Shown here: piece after piece, positions 16,664 through 35,325 of the stretch
Position numbering within the stretch: position 1 is the stretch's first letter
Layout of the letters: the number at the start of each line of letters is the position of its first letter
Source: SG8-30 sp963715485
GTDB lineage: Bacteria > Pseudomonadota > Gammaproteobacteria > Steroidobacterales > Steroidobacteraceae
DNA: 64,000 bases
Direction of reading: 5' to 3'
Assembly (NCBI GenBank): GCA_963715485.1
Contig: OY970244.1
Location: forward strand, 3,038,001 to 3,102,000
Notes under the pieces: model-generated
What the model saw: the letters and a program-made list of their open reading frames with translations, nothing else
Database searches by the model: none
Told to the model about the DNA's origin: nothing
Program-made: the position numbers and the translations under genes

Positions 16664-16951
16664 TCAAGCGACCGTCGCGCGCGTAACGACGCGCACCAGA
16701 GTCCACGACTTGCGGCGCGATAGCGGACGGCACTGGGCTATCGCCACGGTGTCGCCTTCATTGCACTCGTTGTTTTCATCGTGCGCGAGCAGCTTGGTGG
16801 TGCGCCTGACGTACTTGCCGTAGGTCGGGTGCTTCACCACGCGCTCGACCACCACGGTGATCGATTTGTCCATCTTGCTGCTGACAACCTTGCCCGTCAG
16901 CGTGCGCGCGGTCTTGGCGGTCTCCTGCGCGACTTCCTGAATCTCGGCCAT
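16664..16951 (-). CDS. rpsQ: 30S ribosomal protein S17
   Basis: 95 residues (E. coli 84), with a slightly longer N-terminus. OB-fold protein of the 30S body; RTLTGKVVSSKMDKSITVVVER and CRPLSRRKSWTLVRVV are conserved. Its ATG shares one base with the rpmC stop codon (TAATG), indicating coupled translation. Confidence 0.97.
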   Translation of the reverse strand: MAEIQEVAQETAKTARTLTGKVVSSKMDKSITVVVERVVKHPTYGKYVRRTTKLLAHDENNECNEGDTVAIAQCRPLSRRKSWTLVRVVTRATVA

Positions 16952-17163
16952 TAGCCTTCACTCCCGGCGCTCTTCGCGCGCTCGAGCTCGTTGAGCACCG
17001 TCTTCACGCGGGCCACGTTCTTGCGAACCTTGCCGTACTGGTCCGGCCGCGCCGGCTGGCCGGCTGCGGCCGCCATGCGCAGGTTGAACTGCTCGCGTCG
17101 GAGCTTGATCAGCTCCTCCTTGAGTTCCGCCGGCGTCTTCTTCCGCATATCGTTCGGGTTCAT
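16951..17163 (-). CDS. rpmC: 50S ribosomal protein L29
   Basis: 70 residues (E. coli 63). Two-helix protein at the tunnel exit that contacts trigger factor and SRP through neighbouring L23. KKTPAELKEELIKLRREQFNLRM is the family core. Its ATG shares one base with the rplP stop (TGATG). Confidence 0.97.
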   Translation of the reverse strand: MNPNDMRKKTPAELKEELIKLRREQFNLRMAAAAGQPARPDQYGKVRKNVARVKTVLNELERAKSAGSEG

Positions 17164-17576
17164 CAGCGCACCTGTCGCTTGACGAAAATGGTGGACACCG
17201 AAAGCTTCGCCGCCGCCAGCCGGAAGGCCTCGCGCGCAGTCGTCTCGGGCACGCCCTCGATCTCGAAAAGCATCCTGCCTGGCGTGACCTTGGCCACCCA
17301 GTATTCGACGTTGCCCTTGCCGCTGCCCATGCGTACCTCGAGGGGCTTCTGGGTGATCGGCACGTCCGGGAAGACGCGGATCCAGATCTGGCCACCACGC
17401 TTGACGTAGCGCGTCATGGCACGGCGCGCGGCCTCGATCTCGCGGGCCGTCATCCGTGCCCTGCCGGTGGCCTTCAGCCCGAAGTCGCCGAAGGCAACCG
17501 TGCTGCCACGGATGGCAACCCCGGCAAGGTTGCCCTTGTGCATCTTGCGGTACTTGGTTCGCTTTGGCTGCATCAT
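17163..17576 (-). CDS. rplP: 50S ribosomal protein L16
   Basis: 137 residues (E. coli 136). Organises the A-site tRNA elbow region and peptidyl transferase architecture. It starts MMQPKRTKYRKMHKG, matching the MLQPKRTKFRK of E. coli, which supports the first of two consecutive ATGs. VRMGSGKGNVEYWVA and the hydroxylation-site region around Arg81 are conserved. Confidence 0.98.
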   Translation of the reverse strand: MMQPKRTKYRKMHKGNLAGVAIRGSTVAFGDFGLKATGRARMTAREIEAARRAMTRYVKRGGQIWIRVFPDVPITQKPLEVRMGSGKGNVEYWVAKVTPGRMLFEIEGVPETTAREAFRLAAAKLSVSTIFVKRQVR

Positions 17577-17596
17577 GGTTCAGGTACTCCGCGGGC

Positions 17597-18301
17597 TCAG
17601 CCGGCTACCGGCTCAGTCGCCGGCTTCTGCGGTTCCTCGACTGCAGCAGCCTCGACCTGCTCGGCCTCGAAAACCTCACCCTTGAAAACCCACACCTTGA
17701 TGCCGATTACACCGTAGGTAGTGCGGGCCTCGGCCGTGCCGTAGTCGATGTCGGCGCGGAAAGTGTGCAGCGGAATGCGGCCCTCCCGGGTCCACTCGGA
17801 ACGCGAGATTTCGGCCCCGTTGAGGCGGCCCGCAACACGCACCTTCACGCCCAGGGCGCCGCTGCGCATGGTGTTCATCACGGCACGCTTCATCGCGCGG
17901 CGAAACATCACGCGTTTCTCGATCTGCTGCGCGATACCCTCGGCCACCAGCGTCGCATCCAGCTCGGGCTTGCGGATCTCGGCGATGTTGAGGCGCACGT
18001 CGCCAACCGCCATGTTCATCAGCTTGGCAGCCTCGACGCGCAGCTTCTCGATGTCCTCGCCCTTCTTGCCGATCACCATGCCCGGGCGCGCAGTGTGAAT
18101 CGTGATATTCGCCTTGCGCGCAGCGCGCTCGATGTGAATGCGGCTGACCGAAGCCTCGGCCAGCTTCTTCCTGAGGAACTCCCGCACCATCCAGTCCGAG
18201 TGGAGGTGCGCCGAAAAATTCTTGGTATCGGCATACCAGCGCGAAGTCCAGTCGCGGGTTATGCCCAGGCGAATACCGATCGGATTGACTTTCTGACCCA
18301 T
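17597..18301 (-). CDS. rpsC: 30S ribosomal protein S3
   Basis: 234 residues (E. coli 233). mRNA entry-channel protein with helicase activity. MGQKVNPIGIRLGITRDW, the KH domain with GMVIGKKGEDIEKLR (about 47-62) and the C-terminal DIDYGTAEARTTYGVIGIKVW are present. The tail is Ala/Glu/Pro-rich and diverges from E. coli. It follows rplV by 31 bases. Confidence 0.98.
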   Translation of the reverse strand: MGQKVNPIGIRLGITRDWTSRWYADTKNFSAHLHSDWMVREFLRKKLAEASVSRIHIERAARKANITIHTARPGMVIGKKGEDIEKLRVEAAKLMNMAVGDVRLNIAEIRKPELDATLVAEGIAQQIEKRVMFRRAMKRAVMNTMRSGALGVKVRVAGRLNGAEISRSEWTREGRIPLHTFRADIDYGTAEARTTYGVIGIKVWVFKGEVFEAEQVEAAAVEEPQKPATEPVAG

Positions 18302-18332
18302 GCCCTGCTCCGTTCCTTGATCTTCGCGGCGC

Positions 18333-18674
18333 TTAGCCGGCGGAACCGTCAGCGACGGTCACGGTGATGTGGCTCAGGCGCTTGACAATGCGGTTACCGC
18401 GGCCCTTTGCGCGCGCCTGGAAGCGCTTGAGGACTGGCGCGGTGTCGATCTCGATCCGCGCAATTTTCAGTTCGTCGATGTCGGCGCCGAGGTTGTGCTC
18501 GGCATTGGCGATTGCCGACTCGAGCACCTTGCGCACCAGCTTGGCACCCTTCTTCGGCGTGTAGGCCAGCACCTGCAGGGCCTGCCCCACGGGCTGGCCA
18601 CGCACCATGTCCGCGACGAGGCGGCACTTCTGCGGTGAAATGCGCGCATGGCGCAACTTGGCAGATACCTGCAT
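18333..18674 (-). CDS. rplV: 50S ribosomal protein L22
   Basis: 113 residues from ATG 18674 (E. coli 110). Its beta hairpin lines the exit tunnel constriction and is a macrolide-resistance site. LRHARISPQKCRLVADMVRG and ARAKGRGNRIVKRLSHITV are intact with no resistance-type deletion. It lies four bases after rpsS. Confidence 0.97.
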   Translation of the reverse strand: MQVSAKLRHARISPQKCRLVADMVRGQPVGQALQVLAYTPKKGAKLVRKVLESAIANAEHNLGADIDELKIARIEIDTAPVLKRFQARAKGRGNRIVKRLSHITVTVADGSAG

Positions 18675-18678
18675 GGCG

Positions 18679-18957
18679 TTACTCCGACCCGGCCTTTCTG
18701 TCACCCGAGTGCCCCCTGAAGGTGCGCGTCGGTGCGAACTCGCCGAGCTTGTGGCCGACCATGTTCTCGGTCACGAGGACCGGAACGTGCTGCCGCCCGT
18801 TGTGGACCGCGATTGTCAGTCCGACCATGTCGGGCAGGACCATGGAGCGGCGCGACCAGGTCTTGATCGGGCGCCGATCGTTCTTTTCACGGGCCAGTTC
18901 GACCTTCCTGGCAAGGTGCAGGTCGACAAACGGTCCCTTTCTCAGCGAGCGTGACAT
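18679..18957 (-). CDS. rpsS: 30S ribosomal protein S19
   Basis: 92 residues, exactly the E. coli length. It pairs with S13 in the 30S head. MSRSLRKGPFVDLHL and VPVLVTENMVGHKLGEFAPTRTF(R)GH are the family signature. It lies 15 bases after rplB. Confidence 0.98.
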   Translation of the reverse strand: MSRSLRKGPFVDLHLARKVELAREKNDRRPIKTWSRRSMVLPDMVGLTIAVHNGRQHVPVLVTENMVGHKLGEFAPTRTFRGHSGDRKAGSE

Positions 18958-18972
18958 GTTGTCCCAGGCTCC

Positions 18973-19797
18973 TTACTTGCGGCGACGCACGATGAATGCG
19001 TCGGTGCGCTTGTTCTTGCGCGTCTTCTTACCCTTGGTGTGCCAGCCCCAGGGCGACACGGGATGCGGATTGCCCTGACCGGAGCGGCCTTCGCCGCCGC
19101 CATGCGGATGGTCGACGGGATTCATCACCACACCGCGAACCGTCGGGCGGATGCCGCGCCAGCGTTTGGCGCCCGCCTTGCCGAAGCTGCGCAGGTTGTG
19201 CTCGTCGTTACCGACCTCGCCGAGGGTGGCGCGGCATTCGGCGTTGACGCGGCGCATCTCGCCGGACTTGAGGCGCAGGATCGCGTAGCCAGCCTCGCGG
19301 CCAGTGTACTGCGCGGAGTTGCCGGCGGCGCGGGCGATCTGGCCGCCCTTGCCGGGCTTCAGTTCAATGTTGTGGACCACCGAGCCGACCGGAACATTCC
19401 TCAGCGCCATGGAATTGCCCGGCTTGATCGGCGACTCCGCGCCCGACTGGACCTCGTCACCTGCGCTCAGCCCCTTGGGCGCAAGGATGTAACGGCGCTC
19501 GCCGTCACGGTACAGGATCAGCGCCAGGTAGGCCGAGCGGTTCGGATCGTACTCGAGCCGTTCGACACGGCCGGGCACGCCATCCTTGTCGCGGCGGAAA
19601 TCCACCACGCGATACTTCTGCTTGTGGCCACCGCCCTTGTGGCGAGTGGTCAGCCTGCCCGAAGTGTTGCGTCCGCCGGTAGACTTCTGAGACGCGACGA
19701 GCGAGCGCACAGGCTTGCCCTTGTGCAGGCCTGAGCGGTCCGGGCGCACCTGGAAACGCGTTCCGGGCGACGTCGGCTTGAGTTTTTTCAATGCCAT
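18973..19797 (-). CDS. rplB: 50S ribosomal protein L2
   Basis: 274 residues (E. coli 273). Required for subunit association and peptidyl transferase structure. RNTSGRLTTRHKGGGHKQKYR (N-terminal), the OB and SH3-like domains, and the near-universal NPVDHPHGGGEGR loop with its functionally critical His are intact. Located in the S10 operon between rplW and rpsS. Confidence 0.98.
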   Translation of the reverse strand: MALKKLKPTSPGTRFQVRPDRSGLHKGKPVRSLVASQKSTGGRNTSGRLTTRHKGGGHKQKYRVVDFRRDKDGVPGRVERLEYDPNRSAYLALILYRDGERRYILAPKGLSAGDEVQSGAESPIKPGNSMALRNVPVGSVVHNIELKPGKGGQIARAAGNSAQYTGREAGYAILRLKSGEMRRVNAECRATLGEVGNDEHNLRSFGKAGAKRWRGIRPTVRGVVMNPVDHPHGGGEGRSGQGNPHPVSPWGWHTKGKKTRKNKRTDAFIVRRRK

Positions 19798-19827
19798 CGT
19801 TCTGCCTTCCCTTCCAGCGGTGCCCCC

Positions 19828-20151
19828 TTAAGGGGCGTCCACTCCGCCAAGCTCGATAGCCTGGCCTGCCTGCAACCGCACATAAGCTTTCTTCCAGTCC
19901 GAGCGGCGGCCCTCGAAGCGACCGAAGCGCTTGCGCTTGCCTATCTGGTTGGCGACCTGCACCGACCGTACCTTGACGTCGAACATGAACTCGACCGCGG
20001 CCTTTATCTCGGGCTTCGTCGCGTCGGTGCGTACCCGGAACACGTACTGACCACCCTGTTCGGCCACCCGCGCGCTCTTCTCGGAGACGTGCGGCGCCAC
20101 CAGGATGTTGATCAGGCGCTCCTTGGAAACCCTGTCCTTGCTCGTGCTCAT
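19828..20151 (-). CDS. rplW: 50S ribosomal protein L23
   Basis: 107 residues from ATG 20151 (E. coli 100). Docking site for trigger factor and SRP at the tunnel exit. LINILVAPHVSEKSARVAE and VKVRSVQVANQIGKRKRFGR are diagnostic. The start codon overlaps the rplD stop (ATGA), and the longer open frame upstream is the rplD gene in another frame. Confidence 0.97.
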   Translation of the reverse strand: MSTSKDRVSKERLINILVAPHVSEKSARVAEQGGQYVFRVRTDATKPEIKAAVEFMFDVKVRSVQVANQIGKRKRFGRFEGRRSDWKKAYVRLQAGQAIELGGVDAP

Positions 20152-20762
20152 GCCAGGCGCTCCTCGAGCATCTTGAGCGCGCCGACGGTCGCGAGGACCT
20201 TCTCGTAACGCGCGAGGCTTACCGGGTCCAGGCTCGCCACCGGCAGCACGTGGACCGCCGGCAGGTTGCGCGAAGCCAGCCACAGCTTCTCGTCATAGGC
20301 CTCGACCAGGATAAGCACGCTGTCGAGGCCGAGCTCCTTGAGCTTGCCGACCAGCATGCGGGTCTTCGGCGCTTCCAGGTCGATCCCGTCGGTCACGACC
20401 AGCCTGTCCTGGCGGGCAAGCTCCGAGAGCATCGAACGGATGGCACCGCGGTACATCTTGCGGTTGACCTTCTGCTCGTAGCTGCGCGGAGCGGCCGCGA
20501 AAGCCCGGCCCCCACCGACCCAGATCGGGCTGCGCGTGGAACCGGCCCGCGCACTTCCCGTGCCCTTTTGAGCGTGCGGCTTCCTGCCGCCGCCACGGAC
20601 CTCGGCCTTGGTCTTCTGCGCCTTGGTACCGGCGCGGCCGGCTGCCATGTAGGCGGTCAGGACCTGGTGGACGAGCGGCTCGTTGAACTCACGGCCGAAC
20701 GTCGCGTCGCTTACTTCGATTTCGGAGCCATTAGCCCCGGCGTTAACAAGCTTCAGCTTCAT
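20148..20762 (-). CDS. rplD: 50S ribosomal protein L4
   Basis: 204 residues (E. coli 201). Tunnel protein; in E. coli it autogenously represses the S10 operon through its leader. The extended loop KPHAQKGTGSARAGSTRSPIWVGGG (about 60-85) that reaches the tunnel is present, with no macrolide-type lesion. In this genome the candidate leader lies upstream of rplC and not of rpsJ. Confidence 0.98.
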   Translation of the reverse strand: MKLKLVNAGANGSEIEVSDATFGREFNEPLVHQVLTAYMAAGRAGTKAQKTKAEVRGGGRKPHAQKGTGSARAGSTRSPIWVGGGRAFAAAPRSYEQKVNRKMYRGAIRSMLSELARQDRLVVTDGIDLEAPKTRMLVGKLKELGLDSVLILVEAYDEKLWLASRNLPAVHVLPVASLDPVSLARYEKVLATVGALKMLEERLA

Positions 20763-20777
20763 CGCGGGAGCCTCAGA

Positions 20778-21458
20778 TCACTTCTTGGCAGGGGCGACGT
20801 ATTTACGTCGCGCCTGGGCGGCTACCTTGACCGAGGGGCGGACGACGACGGAGCCGCCCTCAGCACCCGGCACTGACCCGCTAACGAGCAGCAGGTTGCG
20901 CTCAACATCGACCTCGACCACCCGCAGGTTCTCCTGGGTCCGGCGGACGCTGCCCATGTGACCTGACATGCGCTTGCCTTTGAAGACCCTGCCCGGTGTC
21001 TGGCGCTGGCCGATCGAGCCAGGCGCGCGGTGTACGACCGAGGCGCCGTGGCTGGCCGGCCCGCCGGCGAAGCCGTGGCGCTTCATGGTACCGGCGAATC
21101 CCTTGCCTATGGTCGTGCCACTCACGTCGACCATCTGGCCGGCTGCGAACAGGTCTACCTTCAGCTCGGCGCCCGGTTTGAACTCTCCGCCCTCGCCGTC
21201 AGCGAGGCGGAATTCCAGGGTCGTCGCGCCCGGCTCGACGCCATGCTTGGCGAAGTGGCCGGCGGCGGGCTTGGAAACGCGGGATGCGCGCCGGGAACCG
21301 ACCGTAACCTGGATCGCGCGGTAGCCATCGACCTGGCTGTCCCGAACCTGTACGACACGGTTGGGGAGCGCCTCGATGACGGTCACCGGCACGGATTCTC
21401 CCGCGTCGGTGAAAACTCGAGTCATGCCGCACTTGCGGCCGACCAGACCAATGGTCAT
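20778..21458 (-). CDS. rplC: 50S ribosomal protein L3
   Basis: 226 residues from ATG 21458 (E. coli 209). Early assembly protein whose loop reaches the peptidyl transferase centre. It begins MTIGLVGRKCGMTRVFTDAG. The loop SHGASVVHRAPGSIGQRQTPGRV has the Gln that PrmB methylates in E. coli. CGAGGACAAAGG precedes the start. An in-frame extension to 21518 exists but is not conserved. It is unusual in being 236 bases downstream of rpsJ, behind its own promoter and hairpin. Confidence 0.97.
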   Translation of the reverse strand: MTIGLVGRKCGMTRVFTDAGESVPVTVIEALPNRVVQVRDSQVDGYRAIQVTVGSRRASRVSKPAAGHFAKHGVEPGATTLEFRLADGEGGEFKPGAELKVDLFAAGQMVDVSGTTIGKGFAGTMKRHGFAGGPASHGASVVHRAPGSIGQRQTPGRVFKGKRMSGHMGSVRRTQENLRVVEVDVERNLLLVSGSVPGAEGGSVVVRPSVKVAAQARRKYVAPAKK

Positions 21459-21576
21459 GACCTTTGTCCTCGTTGCACCGCACCGGCTGCGATTGGCCGG
21501 CACTGTCTCTATGTCCATCTTCCCCGGGCACGGGGGGCATCAAGCCTACCCGCCACCCGCCGGAACCCGGGCCCCG

Positions 21577-21596
21577 AAAAAACCGCGGCGCCGCGG
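21577..21596 (-). terminator. Intrinsic terminator or attenuator between rpsJ and rplC
   Basis: On the minus strand a self-complementary CCGCGGCGCCGCGG (21583-21596) is followed at once by six T (21577-21582). GGCCCC, GGGGCC and CGGGGCC words lie on both sides and can pair in competing ways. It lies downstream of the promoter at 21639-21666, so it would act inside the rplC leader as well as on read-through from rpsJ. Confidence 0.7.
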
Positions 21597-21638
21597 CCCC
21601 AGGCCGGGCGCCCACTGCGGGGCCAAAGCGAGCCGCCT

Positions 21639-21666
21639 AGTATAGCGGCTTGAATGGGCGGCGCAA
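21639..21666 (-). promoter_or_regulatory. Candidate promoter for rplC and the rest of the S10 operon
   Basis: On the minus strand, -35 TTGCGC (21661-21666), a 16-base spacer and -10 TATACT (21639-21644). Transcripts would start near 21632 and carry a leader of about 175 bases containing the hairpin at 21577-21596. Confidence 0.6.
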
Positions 21667-21694
21667 GCCGCCCGAAACTCCCGATTCGACTGGC

Positions 21695-22009
21695 TCAGTT
21701 CAGCTTGATCTGCACGTCCACGCCGGCCGGCAACTCGAGCTTCATCAGGGCATCGACCGTCTTGTCGGTCGGATTGACGATGTCCATGAGCCGCTTGTGG
21801 GTACGAATCTCGTACTGGTCGCGCGCGTCCTTGTCGCCGTGGGGCGAGACCAGAACGGTGAACTTCTCGATCTTGGTCGGCAGCGGCACCGGCCCGCGGA
21901 CGGTCGCGCCCGTCCGCTTGGCGGTCTCCACGATCTCGCGGGCCGAATTGTCGATCAGCCTGTGGTCGAAAGCCTTCAGGCGGATCCGGATATTCTGACT
22001 GGTTGCCAT
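21695..22009 (-). CDS. rpsJ: 30S ribosomal protein S10
   Basis: 104 residues from ATG 22009 (E. coli 103). 30S head protein that also joins NusB in antitermination complexes. IRIRLKAFDHRLIDNSAREIVE, TGATVRGPVPLPT and the C-terminal LPAGVDVQIKL are conserved. Only ten bases separate it from tufA, so it is co-transcribed with the str operon and has no leader of its own. Confidence 0.98.
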   Translation of the reverse strand: MATSQNIRIRLKAFDHRLIDNSAREIVETAKRTGATVRGPVPLPTKIEKFTVLVSPHGDKDARDQYEIRTHKRLMDIVNPTDKTVDALMKLELPAGVDVQIKLN

Positions 22010-22019
22010 GTTTTCGGCC

Positions 22020-23208
22020 TTACTTGAGGATCTTTGAGACCACGCCGGCGCCCACCGTGCGACCACCCTCGCGGATGGCGAAGCGCAGGCCTTCCTCCAT
22101 CGCGATCGGCGCAATCAGGTCCACCACCATCTTGATGTTGTCGCCAGGCATCACCATCTCGACGCCCTCCGGCAACTGGATGGTCCCGGTCACATCGGTC
22201 GTGCGGAAATAAAACTGCGGCCGGTAACCCTTGAAGAACGGCGTGTGACGACCGCCCTCCTCCTTGGTCAGCACGTACACCTCACACTCGAAATTGGTGT
22301 GCGGCGTGATCGATCCCGGCTTCGCCAGCACCTGACCACGCTCCACGTCCTCACGCTTGGTGCCACGCAGCAGCACCCCCACGTTGTCACCCGCCTGACC
22401 CTCGTCCAGCAGCTTGCGGAACATCTCCACGCCGGTGCAGATCGTCTTGGTCGTGTCCTTGATGCCGATGATCTCAACCTCATCGTTCACCTTGACAATG
22501 CCGCGCTCGATACGACCCGTCACCACCGTGCCACGACCCGAAATCGAGAACACGTCCTCGATCGGCATCAGGAACGGCTTGTCGATCACCCGCGTCGGCG
22601 TCGGAATGAAACGGTCCATCTCCTCCACCAGCTTGACGATCGACGGCGCACCCAGCTCGCTCGCGTCGCCCTCCAGCGCCTTCAGCGCCGAACCCTGCAC
22701 GATCGGCGTGTCGTCGCCCGGGAACTCGTACTTCGACAGCAACTCGCGGACTTCCATCTCCACCAGCTCGATCAGCTCGGCGTCGTCCACCATGTCGCAC
22801 TTGTTCAGATACACCACGATGTACGGCACACCCACCTGCCGCGCCAGCAATATGTGCTCGCGCGTCTGCGGCATCGGGCCGTCAGCAGCAGAAACCACCA
22901 GGATCGCACCGTCCATCTGCGCCGCACCCGTGATCATGTTCTTCACGTAGTCAGCATGCCCCGGACAGTCAACATGGGCGTAATGCCGGTTGTTCGACTG
23001 GTACTCCACGTGCGCCGTCGAAATCGTGATGCCACGCGCCTTCTCTTCCGGCGCCTTGTCAATCTGGTCAAACGCACTCACCTCGCCACCGTGCGTCTCC
23101 GCCATCACCTTGGTCAACGCCGCCGTCAAAGTCGTCTTCCCATGGTCCACATGACCAATCGTCCCAACGTTCACATGCGGCTTGCTGCGTACGAATTTTT
23201 CCTTAGCC
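22020..23208. repeat. Direct repeat formed by tuf copy 1
   Basis: About 1.19 kb shared in the same orientation with 38959-40147. Every segment I compared matched base for base except one position in the codon before the last Lys. The identity ends at the gene boundaries; flanks are unrelated. Confidence 0.9.
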
Positions 23209-23210
23209 AT
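22020..23210 (-). CDS. tufA: Elongation factor Tu, copy 1
   Basis: 396 residues. GTPase that delivers aminoacyl-tRNA to the ribosome. G motifs are GHVDHGKT (18-25), DCPGHADY and NKCD (about 136-139); domains II and III are complete up to RTVGAGVVSKILK. It starts with ATG at 23210, 57 bases after fusA. Its nucleotide sequence appears identical to tufB (38959-40149) apart from a silent change in the penultimate codon region (CTC versus CTG) and the start codon, which points to gene conversion. Confidence 0.98.
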   Translation of the reverse strand: MAKEKFVRSKPHVNVGTIGHVDHGKTTLTAALTKVMAETHGGEVSAFDQIDKAPEEKARGITISTAHVEYQSNNRHYAHVDCPGHADYVKNMITGAAQMDGAILVVSAADGPMPQTREHILLARQVGVPYIVVYLNKCDMVDDAELIELVEMEVRELLSKYEFPGDDTPIVQGSALKALEGDASELGAPSIVKLVEEMDRFIPTPTRVIDKPFLMPIEDVFSISGRGTVVTGRIERGIVKVNDEVEIIGIKDTTKTICTGVEMFRKLLDEGQAGDNVGVLLRGTKREDVERGQVLAKPGSITPHTNFECEVYVLTKEEGGRHTPFFKGYRPQFYFRTTDVTGTIQLPEGVEMVMPGDNIKMVVDLIAPIAMEEGLRFAIREGGRTVGAGVVSKILK

Positions 23211-23267
23211 GGCGTGATTCCTGCTTGTCTTTACTGTCTGTATTGGTTACGGGATTGCTGATGAAAA

Positions 23268-25361
<2,094 letters not shown>

Positions 25362-25394
25362 GATGTCCTCTGCAAATCCTGTGCGTTGGCCGCT

Positions 25395-25874
25395 TTACCA
25401 GCGGTAATGCGCGAAGGCCTTGTTGGCGTCCGCCATACGGTGCGTGTCCTCGCGCTTGCGCACGGCGGCGCCACGGTTCTCGGCCGCTTCCATCAGTTCG
25501 TTGGCAAGCCGGTGGGCCATCGACTTCTCGGAGCGCGAGCGCGCCGCATCGATGATCCAGCGCATCGCCAGCGTCTGCCGGCGAGTGGTACGCACCTCGA
25601 CCGGGACCTGATAGGTCGCGCCGCCAACGCGGCGGGACTTTACCTCGACGGCCGGCTTGACGTTGTCAAGCGCCTGCGTAACCAGCTCGAGGGCGTCGCC
25701 GCCCTGACGGCCGGTCTTTTCGGAAATGCGGTCGATCGCGCCGTAGAGAATCCTCTCGGCGGCGGATTTCTTGCCGTCTTCCATGACCATGTTCATGAAC
25801 TTGGCGAGCACCTGGCTGCCGAACTTGGGATCGGGCAGGATGATGCGCGTTGGCGCCTGGGCACGACGTGACAT
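25395..25874 (-). CDS. rpsG: 30S ribosomal protein S7
   Basis: 159 residues (E. coli 156-179 by strain). Nucleates the 30S head and autoregulates the str operon in E. coli. It starts MSRRAQAPTRIILPDPKFGS; GGATYQVPVEVRTTRRQTLAMRW is the signature. It lies 18 bases after rpsL. Confidence 0.98.
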   Translation of the reverse strand: MSRRAQAPTRIILPDPKFGSQVLAKFMNMVMEDGKKSAAERILYGAIDRISEKTGRQGGDALELVTQALDNVKPAVEVKSRRVGGATYQVPVEVRTTRRQTLAMRWIIDAARSRSEKSMAHRLANELMEAAENRGAAVRKREDTHRMADANKAFAHYRW

Positions 25875-25892
25875 GCGAATTCCTCTCTAGAA

Positions 25893-26267
25893 TTACTTCT
25901 TCGGCCGCTTGGCGCCGTACTTCGACCGGCTCTGCTTGCGGTCACTGACGCCCGCGCAATCGAGCGTTCCGCGCACCGTGTGGTAGCGCACGCCCGGCAG
26001 GTCCTTGACACGGCCACCGCGAATGAGCACCACCGAGTGCTCCTGCAAGTTGTGGCCTTCGCCGCCAATGTAACTGGTGACCTCAAAGCCATTCGTCAGC
26101 CTGACGCGCGCTACCTTGCGCAATGCCGAATTCGGCTTCTTCGGCGTGGTCGTGTAGACGCGCGTACACACGCCGCGCTTCTGCGGCGAGCGCTGCAGCG
26201 CAGGCACCTTGGACTTGTAGGCGGTGGCGGTGCGGCCGCCACGGATCAGCTGGTTGGTCGTCGACAT
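25893..26267 (-). CDS. rpsL: 30S ribosomal protein S12
   Basis: 124 residues from ATG 26267 (same as E. coli). Decoding-centre protein. The streptomycin-site loops read TPKKPNSALRK and GRVKDLPGVRYH, both wild type, and Asp in the latter is the RimO methylthiolation site. The N-terminal stretch after NQLIR (GGRTATAYKSKVPAL) differs from the usual basic RKGR/RKPR sequence. First gene of the str operon, with a near-consensus promoter 135 bases upstream. Confidence 0.98.
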   Translation of the reverse strand: MSTTNQLIRGGRTATAYKSKVPALQRSPQKRGVCTRVYTTTPKKPNSALRKVARVRLTNGFEVTSYIGGEGHNLQEHSVVLIRGGRVKDLPGVRYHTVRGTLDCAGVSDRKQSRSKYGAKRPKK

Positions 26268-26401
26268 GCCATGAATCCCATCAGTCACAGCGCCGGGCTG
26301 ATTCCCGGACGCAGGAAGCGCAGGGCCGCCCCGCGGCGGCCCGGCTGAACCTGGAAACCCTCGCCTGGCGCGGTTTTTTTGGCCAAGCGGGAGGGGCGGC
26401 G

Positions 26402-26430
26402 ATTGTAGGAACCGCGCCGGATGGTGTCAA
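26402..26430 (-). promoter_or_regulatory. Near-consensus promoter of the str operon (rpsL)
   Basis: On the minus strand, -35 TTGACA (26425-26430), exactly 17 bases of spacer and -10 TACAAT (26402-26407). Start near 26395, giving a leader of about 130 bases that is GC-rich and contains a GGCCGCCGCGGGGCGGCC-like hairpin. The rest of the 387-base rpoC-rpsL gap holds the rpoC terminator and no open frame I can support. Confidence 0.9.
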
Positions 26431-26594
26431 GAAAGCTTCGGCGGGACATCCGGTCCAACCGAAACCGCCCGCAAGGCGTTGATCCTGAAGCCTGCATTCC
26501 GCCGGGTCCACGCCTGGGGGTGCCGTGCAGCGGAGCAGCGCCGCGAAACCATTGCTGCAGCGCGACAATTCCACCCCGCCCGGCCCCAGGCAAA

Positions 26595-26630
26595 GCTACG
26601 GCCGGACCCCAGGGCGGGCCCGGCCGTAGC
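26595..26630 (-). terminator. Terminator-like hairpin after rpoC
   Basis: Perfect 11-base stem GCTACGGCCGG/CCGGCCGTAGC (26595-26605, 26620-26630) with a 14-base loop, followed on the minus strand by TTTGCC. The T-run is short, so termination may be partial. It starts 25 bases past the rpoC stop. Confidence 0.75.
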
Positions 26631-26654
26631 AGTCGCCGCAGCGCCCCAGGGGGG

Positions 26655-30878
<4,224 letters not shown>

Positions 30879-30881
30879 CTC

Positions 30882-35180
<4,299 letters not shown>

Positions 35181-35301
35181 CGGGTCACCCTTGAGCTTTG
35201 GACGCGAACACGGGCCTCAAGCCCGCGCCGCTGAGGAGCCGCGCATCAGGCGCGGCCCGCACTGGAATAAAACACGCCGAAACGCCGAACAAGGACGGCT
35301 G

Positions 35302-35325
35302 CCCGACTCCCGCTAGGGAGTCGGG
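35302..35325 (-). promoter_or_regulatory. Perfect hairpin in the rplL-rpoB gap
   Basis: Ten-base perfect stem CCCGACTCCC/GGGAGTCGGG with a four-base loop, without a T-run, in a 202-base gap. In E. coli this same gap carries a partial terminator and an RNase III processing site that set the rplL:rpoB ratio, so an equivalent role is likely here. GGCCGGCCGGC also lies directly beside it. Confidence 0.6.

Noticed and set aside
22245..23261. His/Arg-rich antisense frame opposite tuf, repeated opposite the second copy
   Set aside because: It is duplicated only because tuf is duplicated; no ribosome site and no conserved features.
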